Below are positions 28,101 through 38,960 of a stretch of 64,000 bases of DNA, one piece after another. The notes beneath the pieces were generated by a model. The model made no database searches, was not told the DNA's origin, and saw nothing but the letters and a program-made list of their open reading frames with translations. The stretch comes from Nipponacmea schrenckii (Eukaryota > Mollusca > Gastropoda > Lottiidae), in the NCBI GenBank assembly GCA_030562195.1, contig JAUJPP010000012.1:23023976-23087975 (forward strand), in the 5' to 3' direction. Position 1 is the first letter of the stretch, and every line of letters begins with the position of its first letter. The position numbers and the translations under genes are program-made.

Positions 28101-31100
28101 ATCTTCTTTTGACCCCGTGACAGAGTGACCCCATTGACGAGGTCAAATTGACAATCGGAATGTTTTCAAACATTTACAAAGTTACATTTAATGATGTTAA
28201 AAAGAAGGACAACTCGCCCTGTAAAAAAGGTTACTTCACAATATTTAAAAAATAAAAAAATTGTGCTCAGAAGGAGTAAGACTCTTAAAAAATTTGTATT
28301 TTTTTTTTACTTTTTATATTCCCCTGCCTTGGGTATAATCGAATTAAATGAACGAACGAAACGAAACGAAAAACGAACATGAAAAAATAAATAAATAAAC
28401 TTTTTGGTAATCATCGAACAGGAGCTTTTATAACTGAAATCTTAAATAAAAAAAAATAAAAAAAAATAAAATAAAATAAAATAAAATAAATAAGTAAATA
28501 AATAAATGATGCTAAAAACATTTTTTGGTAATCATCGAACAGGAGCTTTTGTAACTGGAACTTTACCATTTCAGAATTTATTCGAGAGAAGGAGCCATTG
28601 GCAATGGGGGTTAAACCAAGTCGATTTAGGATATTCCTGAAAGACAATGCGTTGATGTTACTGAATGTGTTTGGTATTTTACTTGGTCTTGCCTTAGGTT
28701 TCGGACTCCGTGAAGTTGAACTGTCAAAAGATGCGCTAATGTGGATTGGTAAGTAGCCTTCTAACATTTGGACCTTGGCCAGTGCTTTAGGGTCCTCTCT
28801 CTTTAGGATTTGTCATCTTAGGTCACAACAGTTGACGTAAAACTCCATTTCTCTTCATATATTCTTAGGTTTTCCTGGCGAGCTGTTTTTGAGAATGTTA
28901 CGGATGTTGATTGTTCCTCTCATTGTCTGCAGTGTCATATCAGGTAATATTTTTCATTTAAATTGTAGACGAACTAAAATTATTTTCTATTTCCGTAATT
29001 ACAATCATCTCCCTATTTGAACTTTTAGTTAAAGGGATATGTCATCTGAAAATTTACTTTTCCGCTGATTGAATTTAGCTGCCCGTAGTACTTTTCAAAA
29101 CAAAAATTTGACGTTTGGTTGGGATGTTAAGTAATGTTGTTACAATTGGTAGTAAATTCTCGCAAAAATATTGAAAAAGACCTGTCACCATTTCATCTTT
29201 TTACACTTTATGAAATTACAGACGAACTGGAAGTCAAACATTATGCTGAAAGGTTTAACAGATAGCTAAACCGGAGTTTCAAAATGTGAAAGTTTACCCA
29301 TGGATGTGTCTCCCCTACTCTTCTTGAATGGTCAACTAATAACTAATATTTCCATGCTTTTGCCATACTTGCCAACGTATGTTCTCGGTCTGACTTGGGT
29401 ATCATTTTTCTAATATTTCAGGTGCTGCTTCAATGGACCCCAAGTCAAATGGGAAAATAAGTTTAATAGCCTTAGCGTTTATTGTCGTGACCCACCTAAT
29501 AGCATGTACGATAGGGGTGGTACTGGCAATACTTATAGAACCAGGTAAACGTACAAAAAACATACAGATTCTTATACATTGGTATAAGTTCAGCCCTGTC
29601 GCCAGGGAGGGGACCCCTGCTAGTAAAAAACCATACCAATTGTCCTCAATCAAAAAAATTGTTACAGTTAGCATAGATTGATCAGTTTACTAAAAAAAGC
29701 AAAAAGGTACAATTGTAATTCGTGAGAATCTGGTAATTTTTATCCAACACCTTTACTAAATGCCATTTAAAGATTATTTATTTATAGGCAAATATCAAAA
29801 TTTGTTTCACTATCCCTCGCACATAAAAGCTATGGAGAAGTGAACGGTCATTGATTAACCCTATATCGAGAGTTTTGTTGGATCAAAGGTTTACGTATCT
29901 GAGACTCTGACCCCCCGTTGATAAAGCAGACAAGCGACTTTAATTTCAGCCTTTTTATTGTTATTTGCAGGTGTCGGTGGAGAGGGTACGGACGCAGACG
30001 ATATTAGAGAAAATCTTATAGAAACTCAAGATATATTTGCAGATTTATTTCGGTAAGTACATAAGTTATGGCATTGAATTTCATGTTTTGTGGTCTTGTT
30101 TTGTTACTTATGTCCCTTTAAAATTCAATTTTTTGTGGTCTTCTTTTTGTTGTTATCTTCCTTTATAATTGATGCATTTTAGATATACCCCTTTAAAATT
30201 GAATATTTTGTGGTGTTGTTTTTATTTGTTATGTCCCTTGTTATTTTAGGAACCTCATACCAAATAATTTGGTTGAAACAGCTTTTAAACAGGTATGATC
30301 CTGGTTGAAGACTAGGTCCACAGTTAATAAGATTTAATAGGACCGGAGCAAATTGGTCTATCACTGGTGTAAACCAGAATATCCAGTCTTTTTATTTGCC
30401 AGCAGCATTCAGAGACTTGATGTCCCGATCTATCCCTGATGGACTTAGTCCACTAATTCATTTGCCATCTATTTCCATGTTAAATCACAAAATTCAACCT
30501 TCTAGAACTTTTTCCAGAAATCTCGTTGAAAACTTTCTTATACGTCACATGAAAGCCTGGCCAATACTTGGTTTCTGTACAAAAGTCCAATATAGCATGA
30601 CCATGAAAATTTTGAACTAAACAAAATGAAAGTAAACCACTACATTTTATCAACATCCGCTTGACTGTCACTGCACACAAAACCACTATTTTTAGAAATA
30701 ACCTTCCGCCAATTAAATTTCTCATTATTCAGAAATTCTGAAAGAAAATGCAATTTCAGGCATCAAATTTCAAATCTAGACCAAAAATTAGTCAAAAATG
30801 GGCATGCAAAAACCCCCAAAGGAAGGGAGAAAGAGGATTTCTAAAAATAGAACGGACTAAAATACAATCATTAGCATAAAATGTTTTATTGGTCTGATGT
30901 TGGTACCAATCATAGCTATAAGGGACAGAAATCAAAAAAAAAAAAAAAAAAAAAATTTTTTATTCCTTTTACAATCGGTTTAAGGGCTTTGTCCTGGTTA
31001 ATTAAGAAATGGAACGTTTCGTTGTCTAATAAGAAACTAAAATATCCCAAATACACTGTCTCCACAAGGCAGTGCTTGAGTGGAGCACCGGAACTATGAA

Positions 31101-33588
31101 TGTGATAAAGGTTACGGTTGAATTTCTAGGCCCAGACTCAATATAAGAAAACAATAGAGGAAGTAACAAGAAATGGTACCAATGGAACTTTTACTGAAAC
31201 CATAGTTACCGTTGCTAAGAGTAATGGTTCGACTGGCGGTGTTAATGTTCTAGGTTTGTAGTTTTTTTTCCAATTCTTCGCAACGCCCGACTGTTAACTA
31301 CATTCCGACTACATGTATTATTTTTCCTTGACCATATCTATTGGCCCGAAGAGATATTTTGTAATATTCTCAGGCCCACAGCGAGCCAAATATCTCAACG
31401 ATGGAAATTTTGTTCAAAGCTAAGTGGTCAGTTATTTGTCTCCCCTTGACAATTCCCCCCCCCCCCACCCCATTTAATTCATCAAAAACTAAATGATATT
31501 TTCTCCACCTATACAGGTCTTATTACAATAAGTACGGTATTTGGCGTAGCTATCAGTAAACTCAAGAAGAAGTCTGAAATATTTCTTCAGTTTTTCGTTG
31601 GTGCCACTGAAATTATTTTACTGATTCTTCGTAATTTCTTCTGGTAAGTTACTTTATTACCTCCCCTTGCATCGATCTTTCTTGTATTATCCGTACCCAT
31701 TGAAAGCTGGAATTATGAGTAAAGATGACATATTCAAGGCATCAGACTATCACACACCGATTGAGATTAAAACTCACGTTCGACATTTTCAACATATCCA
31801 TCCAAATGGCGTCATGACGTACAGAACCAAGACTCTAACTGCTGTGCTGAAGAACCAACACTCTAACCACTGTGCTATAGAACCCGTATATTTCATTTCG
31901 TTTCATTTCATTTTCAGGGCTGGACCCATCGGAATAGCAAGTCTAGTTGCAGTATCAATAGCACCGGTCGAGGACATAACAGGTGTCTTTTCTAGACTGG
32001 GACTATTTGTTTTGTGCGTAGTTGTTGGCCTTATAATACATCAATTTTTCATTTTACCAATAATATTCATTATATTCACGCGGAAGAATCCGTTCAAGTT
32101 CATGTTATCGACAATTCGAGCCATTTTATTAGGATTCGCATCAACCAGCACGTGAGTATTTTCTTATTCGATTTCTCAAGGAGGTGCAAGTAGCCCAACA
32201 TCTAGCTTTTGCTGAGGCAACTCGAACTACATCCTCGTTCACATAATTTGCCAATCATATTAGGCTACTCATGATGTATAGAAAAGTCTTAGTATAACGT
32301 AAGTCGAGTTTATGATGGTAAATGGTTGTGAACTACGTTTGTGGGTCTAATTTCAATTTAGATGTGTTTTTATTTTTGCCAATTCGGAGGAAGATATATA
32401 ACGTAAAACTCGATTTCTTGAGTTATTTATGTTTCGTTTCGTTTCATAATAATATTTTGTAATTTCAGAGCAGTAGCCATTCCGGAAATGATGGTAGCCT
32501 GCGACAAAGAAAAAATAGATCGGAGAGTGTCACGCTTTGTCGTACCGTTCTGTGTGACGCTAAACGCAGACGGTAGCGTTATCTACATCACATGTGCTAC
32601 AGTGTTTATAACGCAGTTAGCTCTAGGAACCGTCACGCCATCTCAAGCCGTCATTATCATGTAGGTATCGTTTAGATTAAATGAATGGAGTTTTACGTCC
32701 TACTCTTCTACACCAAAATGAAAACAGACAACCCCATGCAGTGTGTTATGTAATGATGGGATTTTTTGCCGGGACAGCGGCATAAGCCTATTCTTTTTGC
32801 GATTTCCAACTGCCGAGGGATCTTTAACGTGCACAGCCGCTAGTACACGGCGGTAGTCAACTATGAACCAAGTTTATATAATCTAAATCACTAGGCGAAC
32901 TGAGACAACATTAACAGCGGTTGTACTTTTCGACTCGTTTCAGAATATTGACGTCTGTTTGCGGTTCAGCTATCCCATCGCTCCCTAGCGCTAGTATAGT
33001 GACGTTGATTATAGTTCTGACGTCACTCAATGTACCAATTACTCAGGTGGCGCTAATGTTTGCAGTTGAATGGTTTTTGTAAGTATTCCTATATTGGCTT
33101 TTATTCAGCCTCGTCACCAGTACTACATTGGCACTGAGGCCCATATTTTTCGACCTGGTTCTACCAGAAAATTTCAAAATCTAGTCTCTGCTAACTGTAG
33201 AAGGTTTTGATAGAGCACAATTGGTGGGGCTTAATTTTAACAAGCCGGGCCCCAGCTCTCGTGGACTTACCCTAACGGTAGCTGCTTTCATTTAATTTAT
33301 TCGCTCTGTGGGATTGCTTGCACTGGACTATTTCAAGTTTTGCGTGCAGCCGCCCAATTATAAGAAGAGTTACTTCCCTTATGCTTAGATAATAAAAACC
33401 TGCCTTGTTCAATTTTCAGAGACAGAATAAGGTCGCAGACGAATGTAGTGAGTCACACAATGATAACGGCTATTACGTACAGTTTGTGTAAAAAAAGTTT
33501 AAAACAAAACGACGCAGACAGCCAAGTTGAAGTGGACATCTTTGTCAATGGCGACGTCAAGGAGGAAAATCATGTGACGAAACTATAG
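25180..33588 (+). CDS. Divergent SLC1 family transporter (EAAT/ASCT fold, 12 exons, 494 aa)
   Basis: Exons: 25180-25192, 28575-28748, 28869-28943, 29422-29544, 29971-30052, 30250-30292, 31136-31253, 31517-31643, 31918-32151, 32469-32660, 32944-33078, 33420-33588; 1485 nt, phases consistent. SLC1 proteins are trimeric elevator carriers for acidic or neutral amino acids driven by Na+, with H+/K+ in EAATs. Visible: [10 protein letters not shown] in TM1, [20 protein letters not shown] (TM2), an extracellular loop in exon 7 with three N-glycosylation sequons (NGT, NGT, NGS), an HP1 STST (327-330), NADGS (362-366) and [16 protein letters not shown] (436-451). D440, R443 and N447 equal the substrate-binding Asp, Arg and Asn. 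The Na+-site Asp is H451, NMDG is NADG, and the EAAT coupling Glu of ALYEA is I370. The HP2 tip ([11 protein letters not shown], 401-411) is not glycine-rich. The 13-nt first coding exon (MSSE) is supported by donor and phase only; M12 in exon 2 is an alternative start. Confidence 0.92.
25980..26262 (+). repeat. SINE copy in SLC1 intron 1
   Basis: TTTCCCCTTGTCAGTGATTC, GACAATAAACCGAAGCCCCG, and the 3' tail GTAGGATGTAAAACTCCATT. The tRNA-like head is missing. Confidence 0.82.
27452..27960. mobile_element. Foldback MITE copy 3, interrupted by a family C insertion
   Basis: The left half (TTAAAGGGATACTACCTCTT to about 27650) is followed by family C sequence (27651-27815). Sequence resembling the MITE right half then resumes (TTCGACACCAGGTAAGTCCA to about 27955). 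Nested insertion explains the order, so family C inserted later. Confidence 0.65.
27651..27815 (+). repeat. Dispersed repeat family C, plus-strand copy inside a MITE
   Basis: Contains GGATCCTGTTTACCAGCTGG, TCCTTGGTCAAACCTCTTG and TTTCCCGGATTATCCAGACC. In SLC1 intron 1. Confidence 0.8.
28395..28574 (+). repeat. Local duplication and A-rich microsatellite just before SLC1 exon 2
   Basis: The string TTTTTGGTAATCATCGAACA plus GGAGCTTTT appears near 28401 and again near 28523, separated by an AAATA/AAATAAAT simple repeat (28445-28508). The second copy runs directly into the exon 2 acceptor. The duplication therefore copies the intron end, but the first copy lacks the CAG. Confidence 0.75.
32676..32862 (-). 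repeat. SINE copy in SLC1 intron 10, minus orientation
   Basis: AATGGAGTTTTACGTCCTAC, CTTTTTGCGATTTCCAACTG and GGGATCTTTAACGTGCACAG are present; the rest is cut off. Confidence 0.82.
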
Positions 33589-34075
33589 CGAATTTCCAAC
33601 GTGTGCCTGGTGTTTATTCAGCAATGATTTTTGAACTGCCAAGTCTTTAAATGTCATTAAGCAAGCAATTGTAAGCACACTACATAGATCGTTGACGTAG
33701 ACGTAGCTAACCCCATGGAAACACGTCGAAACGTTGCATAAACTTTACCCCAAACTTTGCTTGTTTCACGTGATTGATGCTCCATAAAGTTGTGCAAGTA
33801 CAATATATCGTATACTGTCTAGAAACCATTTCGTTTTGTGATAATCATTCCAATTTTTTAATCCGCCAATGCAATTTGAAAAAAAAAAGAAACGAAATAT
33901 TATTTAAGAATTAAATTCCGACGCAACAACCGTACTGTATTGTATTTAAATTGACGTTGACGAATCTTCACTAACTCTGAATAACTGGATGATCGACCTT
34001 AGTATTTACATGGCACTTAGTAAAGGTGTTGGATAAAATAAACAAATTCTTATGGAATATAATTACTAAGCGTTT
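33589..34075 (+). other. 3' UTR/downstream region of the SLC1 gene
   Basis: Non-coding, AT-rich sequence after the SLC1 stop. AATAAA at 34037-34042 is the nearest canonical polyadenylation signal and would give a 3' UTR of about 0.45 kb. The 34-kb tandem array begins directly after it. Confidence 0.45.
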
Positions 34076-34083
34076 ATGGATTA

Positions 34084-34630
34084 GCAATTACTAACTTTAT
34101 TTGAGGGACGTTTCAACCAGCGTTCTCTGGTCTTTATCAAGCTATATGGATTACAATTACTAACTTTATTTGAGCGACGTTTCAACCAGCGTTCTCTGGT
34201 CTTTATCAAGCTATATGGATTACAATTACTAACTTTATAAATAAATAGTAATTGTAAAAAATAGTAACAAATAAAGTTAGTAATTGTAATCCATATAGCT
34301 TGATAAAGACCAGAGAACGCTGGTTGAAACGTCCCTCAAATAAAGTTAGTAATTGTAATCCATATAGCTTAATAAAGACCAGAGAACGCTGGTTGAAACG
34401 TCCCTCAAATAAAGTTAGTAATTGTAATCCATATAGCTTGATAAAGACTAGAGAACGCTGGCTGAAACGTCGCTCAAATAAAGTTAGTAATTGTAATCCA
34501 TATAGCTTAATAAAGACCAGAGAACGCTGGTTGAAACGTCCCTCAAATAAAGTTAGTAATTGTAATCCATACCGCTTGATAAAGACCAGAGAACGCTGGT
34601 TGAAACGTCCCTCAAATAAAGCTAGTACAT
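34084..34630. repeat. Inverted minisatellite array, unit about 69 bp with a GAAACGT hairpin core
   Basis: Two units in minus orientation (about 34084-34240) are followed by five in plus orientation (about 34265-34630). They meet at an AT-rich hinge near 34235-34265. The plus-orientation unit contains GCTTGATAAAGACCAGAG, AACGCTGGTTGAAACGTC, then AAATAAAGTTAGTAATTGTA. ACCAG pairs with CTGGT to form a stem. Open frames over the array (145 and 110 codons) are repeat translations, not genes. Confidence 0.93.
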
Positions 34631-34959
34631 AATTGTATTCCATAAGAATGAGTTTATTTTAAACTTGAACTTGATAAATCTTTTATATGATAATGTTGTT
34701 TATTATGAAGTACCACTTTATATTTAATGAATATTTCAATCAGTACTTTGATATTGTGAAAATAGGCTTTATTATGATCTCGCAATTTTTTTTTATACTA
34801 AATTTATTGTTTTAGACATGCTAGCTCAAGCTAGATTAGGGCACGATGCCGACGAGCCGCCATTGTTCATAAATGTAGATAATATATGTCGCCGATTTAG
34901 TGGCGTTTGTACACAAAACAAGACCATGTCCTCTCACAGCAACATCTGCAAGCATCTAA

Positions 34960-35270
34960 GATGCCTCCCAAATGGTGGCGTTTGACGGGTTGCTTAAGCC
35001 GGGTCATATTGAGTTCTAAAAAAGGGTAGGGGGAGGGGTATGCCCTGCATACTACTCAACCGAACGCCACTACTGTCCCGATGAACTAATTATATCGGAA
35101 ACGTGCCTCGGTAATTAGTATGGGCCAAACGTTGGCGGTGGAAGGGTTGCTTAAGCTGGGTCATATTCAGGTCTGAAAAAGAGAGAGGATAGGGTGGGGT
35201 ATTGCCCTCCACCAGAGGAATGTCACTGTTATCCTGATCAACTTAATATATCCGAAACCTGCTTCGACAG
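34960..35270 (+). repeat. Two-copy tandem repeat, about 185 bp
   Basis: GGGTTGCTTAAGCYGGGTCA with the following GGGTRGGGG text, CTCMACC, and CCGATGAACT/CTGATCAACT occurs at about 34985 and again at about 35145. The copies are about 80% alike by eye. No gene was recognised. Confidence 0.6.
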
Positions 35271-35689
35271 AATAAGGTGGGCTCAATGCAATATTGTGGG
35301 ATTGTATAAACACATTTCAACTATAATAAATAGGCATAGAAATAATTTAAAATTAATTAATTCGCCATACCATATGTTGATGACAGTTTCTGTTTGAGAT
35401 AACGGTACAATTGATATAGGTTGAGCATAACCTCTAAAAACGGAGTACACCCTGCATTTTTTTTGTCTGAAGGTTGGGCTCACGTAGGCGTAGCGCCTCC
35501 TTAGGGGCGAGGGTTCGTGGGCATGGTTCAAACTCTGGTAAGTAAGCCACTGCTATCGGACTCATTGTTATTTTTGCAGCTCGACTTCTGCGGTTCCTTT
35601 ATTTTTTTAAATACTAAATAATTATGACGTCATATGATATATGGTGACGTCATCAGGTAAGGTTTCCGGATTTACAGCAACCACAGACG

Positions 35690-35990
35690 TCAGACGAAAA
35701 AAAGAAAGAAACAAAATATATTTTACAAGGATAACAAATTAGGTTCACAAGTCCGCCGTGACAGGGATCCTTTCTACCAGCTGGTCCTTGATCAAACCCC
35801 ATTAATCTTTCTCGGATTGTCCGTACCCATTTACAGCTGGGTGAAGATGACTTATTCAAGGTCATAGAACTTTGGATCAGTGCAACGTGTTTGGTTCCTG
35901 TAATCTTGATGGTGCAAGTATCTCTAAGATTAAAATGTACCAAACGCACTGCATGTACCAAAGTGCTCGACCTTCCGTCGTAGGGCTATA
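35690..35990 (+). repeat. Dispersed repeat family C, longest plus-strand copy
   Basis: Starts with AACAAAATATATTTTACAAG, carries the GGATCCTTTCTACCAGCTGG phrase, and extends further than other copies with GAAGATGACTTATTCAAGGT and an ending near TCGACCTTCCGTCG. It may show the family's true 3' end. Confidence 0.7.
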
Positions 35991-36239
35991 ATGCCGGTCC
36001 CCCGCAGTCGCAATTGTAATCGGAGCCCGCCGTAGATATTAATCACCTTATGATAAAAGTTGACATTCAATTTAAAACCAATCATTGAAACACACAGCTC
36101 GTTTCTATTGTCATTTCCTTTCTAATTTAACGATTAAGTCATTAAAGGTATATGTTCCACAGCAAACGGCCTTTCCGTATAAAGGCCTACGCAATTTCGA
36201 GGAATTGGAGTTTTACATCGAAGGTTTATACGGTATATT

Positions 36240-36415
36240 ACGGTGGTTGCTTCAGTGAGTTAGATGCTTGCTCACTATCCTGAAGGTCGAACGTGCTATT
36301 CCGGAGAAGTTCAAGACAATAAACCGAGGCCCCATGTGCTACCGGCAATGCGCCGCTGTCCAGGCAACATTTCCCTCACTGTACACTGTACGGCGTTGCC
36401 CAACAATAATATATT
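36240..36415 (+). repeat. Degenerate SINE copy with tRNA-like head
   Basis: GTGGTTGCTTCAGTGAGTTA, GATGCTTGCTCACTATCCTG, then an internal deletion to GACAATAAACCGAGGCCCCA. It sits some 230 bp before the cysteine-rich gene. Confidence 0.7.
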
Positions 36416-36647
36416 CATCTATTTCAAGCTTTGCTTTATGTAGTGGAACAATGAATGCAATTGTTTCGGAAATATGAACTTTACGTGGAAACTTCGTCTG
36501 ATCGCACCTTTATATTCGAAGTGAGATTTAATTTCGAAACCATGCAGTTATTTGAATTGTATTGAAAATCTAACAGTTGATTAGGCGAGTGAATCACTTG
36601 AACTAAGTAGCATAGTAACTTATAAAATAGGCGAATATAAGCATTCA

Positions 36648-37638
36648 ATGATTACCTTAGAAGCTACTGCAGTCAATATGATATTTGTAGCAACGCTGTG
36701 TCTAACTGTGTTGGCCTGCACATTGAGGAATGTTGCTGCCGATTGCATGGACCGCGATTTCGACGCGATGTTTGTGAGACTGGAAGACGATGAATGGAAC
36801 CAAAGATGCGACACCTGTCATTGTAAGGGCGGGAAAATCGAATGTGGCGGTGGTCCCAAATGCGACATACCTTACGACTCTAGGTTACTGTATTCCTGCC
36901 TCGAGGTGAGCTTTACCGATTTGAAATAAAAAGGGTATATATATAGGGTACCTCATGCGTTCCGTCGCAGACGACATGGGCGAAATGCTTCCGAAACCTT
37001 CGCGTTGTTCTTGTGTCATAGAAATAACAGATCCGACACCAGACTAAATCAGTCGATGTAAACTTCGTAAAGGGTCATGATATTTTCTGGTATAGAAAAG
37101 TAGTTCGGCGAGGTCACACCTTTAAAATGTCTCCTAATTATCCTTGTGTCCTGATTCTGGTAACTAGGTCTGTCGCGTTCTCATATGGGGCGAAATGCAT
37201 CATATATCGAGAAAAGAAGCTGACGACAACTGGAATTTTTTCAGAACCCGATTATACGCTTTTCACCAGATCAAACGATCGATGTTATTTTAGATTTCAA
37301 AAGATACCGACAGTTGAAATACCATATCGTTGGTTTATTATTTTGTCAGCTACAGGCTTTCATAATTCCACCCACTTTCAACTGAAAAAATCGCGACGTC
37401 ACTACTCCCAAAATAACAATGACGTCGCTTCCGTTTCACAGTTTGTCAATAATTTTCGTCATTGCAGTGGACGGAGGATAGCTGTTGTTGTAAAAGAAAA
37501 GGCTGTAAAAATAATGGGAAATTTTATGATCTTTTTGAATGGATGCCTATGGACAGTATGGGATGCCACTCATGCCAATGCCAAGACGGTTACAGGGGTG
37601 AATGCAAGGTTTCTTCCGACTGCTTTAATTTAGCGTAA
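36648..37638 (+). CDS. Small secreted cysteine-rich protein, beta-microseminoprotein/VWC-like (2 coding exons, 142 aa)
   Basis: Exon 1 is 36648-36905 (GTGAGC donor) and exon 2 is 37468-37638 (TTGCAG acceptor, TAA). The join is phase 0. A hydrophobic signal peptide (MIFVATLCLTVLACTLRNVA; the second Met, residue 11, may be the real start) precedes the mature part. Module one runs DCMDRDF...DDEWNQRCDTCHCKGG...ECGGGPKCDIPYDS...SC. Module two runs GCKNNGKFYD...GCHSCQCQDGYRGEC...DCF. The EW-x-x-x-C-x-x-C-x-C and P-x-x-YD spacing recalls beta-microseminoprotein (PSP94), whose relatives are secreted and bind other secreted proteins. Function here is unknown. Exon 2 could also use a donor inside GC|GTAAGG; joining to an acceptor before 38533 would give a stop at the same residue. 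No other gene lies near, and it may belong to a divergent lineage-specific family. Confidence 0.68.
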
Positions 37639-37754
37639 GGTGAGTCTTCAGATATATTATCAGATATTTGGGTTATTCGATTGATTAAAAAAGAAACGAA
37701 TAACTATATTTTACAAGGATACCAACTTAGGTTTACAGTTAATGATCTTTGTTT

Positions 37755-38440
37755 GATAGGAGTATCCTCATCGAAACGTCGCAAGTTATTTTAATATATC
37801 ATTCCTTGATAAAGACAGGAGTACCCTCTTCGAAACGTCGCAAGTTATTTTAATAGATCATTGCTTGATAAAGACAGGAGTACCCTCTTCGAAACGTCGC
37901 AAGTTATTTTAATAAATCATTGCTTGATAAAGACAGGAGTACCCTCTCGAAACGTCGCAAGTTATTTTAATAAATCATTGCTTGATAAAGACAGGAGTAC
38001 CCTCTTCGAAACGTCGCAAGTTATTTAATAAATCATTGCTTGATAAAGACAGGAGTACCCTCTTCGAAACGTCGCAAGTTATTTTAATAAATCATTGCTT
38101 GATAAAGACAGGAGTACCCTCTTCGAAACGTCGCAAGTTATTTAATAAATCATTGCTTGATAAAGACAGGAGTACCCTCTTCGAAACTCGCAGTATTAAT
38201 AATCATTGCTTGATAAAGACAGGAGTACCCTCTTCGAAACGTCGCAAGTTATTTAATAAATCATTGCTTGATAAAGACAGGAGTACCCTCTTCGAAACGT
38301 CGCACGTTATTTTAATAGATCATTGCTTGATAAAGACAGGAGTACCCTCGTCGAAACGTCGCAAGTTGTTTTATTAGATCGAAGCTTGATAAGGACGGGA
38401 GTACCCCGTCGAAACGTTTCAAGTTATTTTAATAAAGTAA
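37755..38440 (+). repeat. Minisatellite, unit about 58-60 bp with a GAAACGT core
   Basis: About 11 units carrying TTGCTTGATAAAGACAGGAG, TACCCTCTTCGAAACGTCGC and AAGTTATTTTAATAAATCA. Single-base losses shift the frame between units. It lies downstream of the cysteine-rich gene, possibly within a 3' UTR intron. The TTGATAAAGAC...GAAACGTC layout is the same as in the 34-kb array, although the stem sequence differs. Confidence 0.93.
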
Positions 38441-38794
38441 TTGTAATCTATATAACTGTGTCCAGATATAAATTCTACAATTACCCAATTACTAAATACC
38501 ACTCTAGGAATTACTTTTTTTCTGTTACAGTTGATGTTAACCGTGCTACAATTATGGGGCTGGAATACCAACCAAATTACAGACGTATACAACATCATTT
38601 AAATATATAAAAACAAAATTGTACAATACCAGTTGTGTTTTCATTCTATGATGGTATGTTCTTGGCCATTGCTGTCGGTGTTGTTCCTCAATTTCTCTTT
38701 GAACTTGAAAAAAAAATCAGAAAAAATTAGAATAATCATGGGACATAACTCTTCTAGACAAAATAACGTTAAGGTCTTACACAGCTTGAAAATT

Positions 38795-38960
38795 AGAAAA
38801 TGAAATGAAGGAGTTATACGTCCTACTTTTCGAGACCTTATTGGGCCTATGGTTGACGGGCCACGCCATGCAGTGTGCAATGAGGGAAAATTTTTCAGGA
38901 AAAAGTCTACTCTTTTTGCGATTTCCAACTGTCGTCCTATTGTCCTATTCGAACGAAACT
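38795..38960 (-). repeat. SINE copy, minus orientation, truncated
   Basis: GAAGGAGTTATACGTCCTAC, CATGCAGTGTGCAATGAGGG and CTTTTTGCGATTTCCAACTG. About half of the element. Confidence 0.8.

Noticed and set aside
34206..34643. Open frames of 145 (minus) and 110 (plus) codons
   Set aside because: They are translations of a non-coding 69-bp tandem repeat and exist on both strands because the unit happens to lack stops.
37127..37633. 168-codon open frame overlapping the cysteine-rich gene exon 2
   Set aside because: Wrong frame over the real exon; the phase-0 join of 36905 to 37468 gives the cysteine-rich module instead.
37982..38377. 131-codon open frame with repeated peptide
   Set aside because: Repeat translation; frame-shifting base losses between units show no selection on the reading frame.
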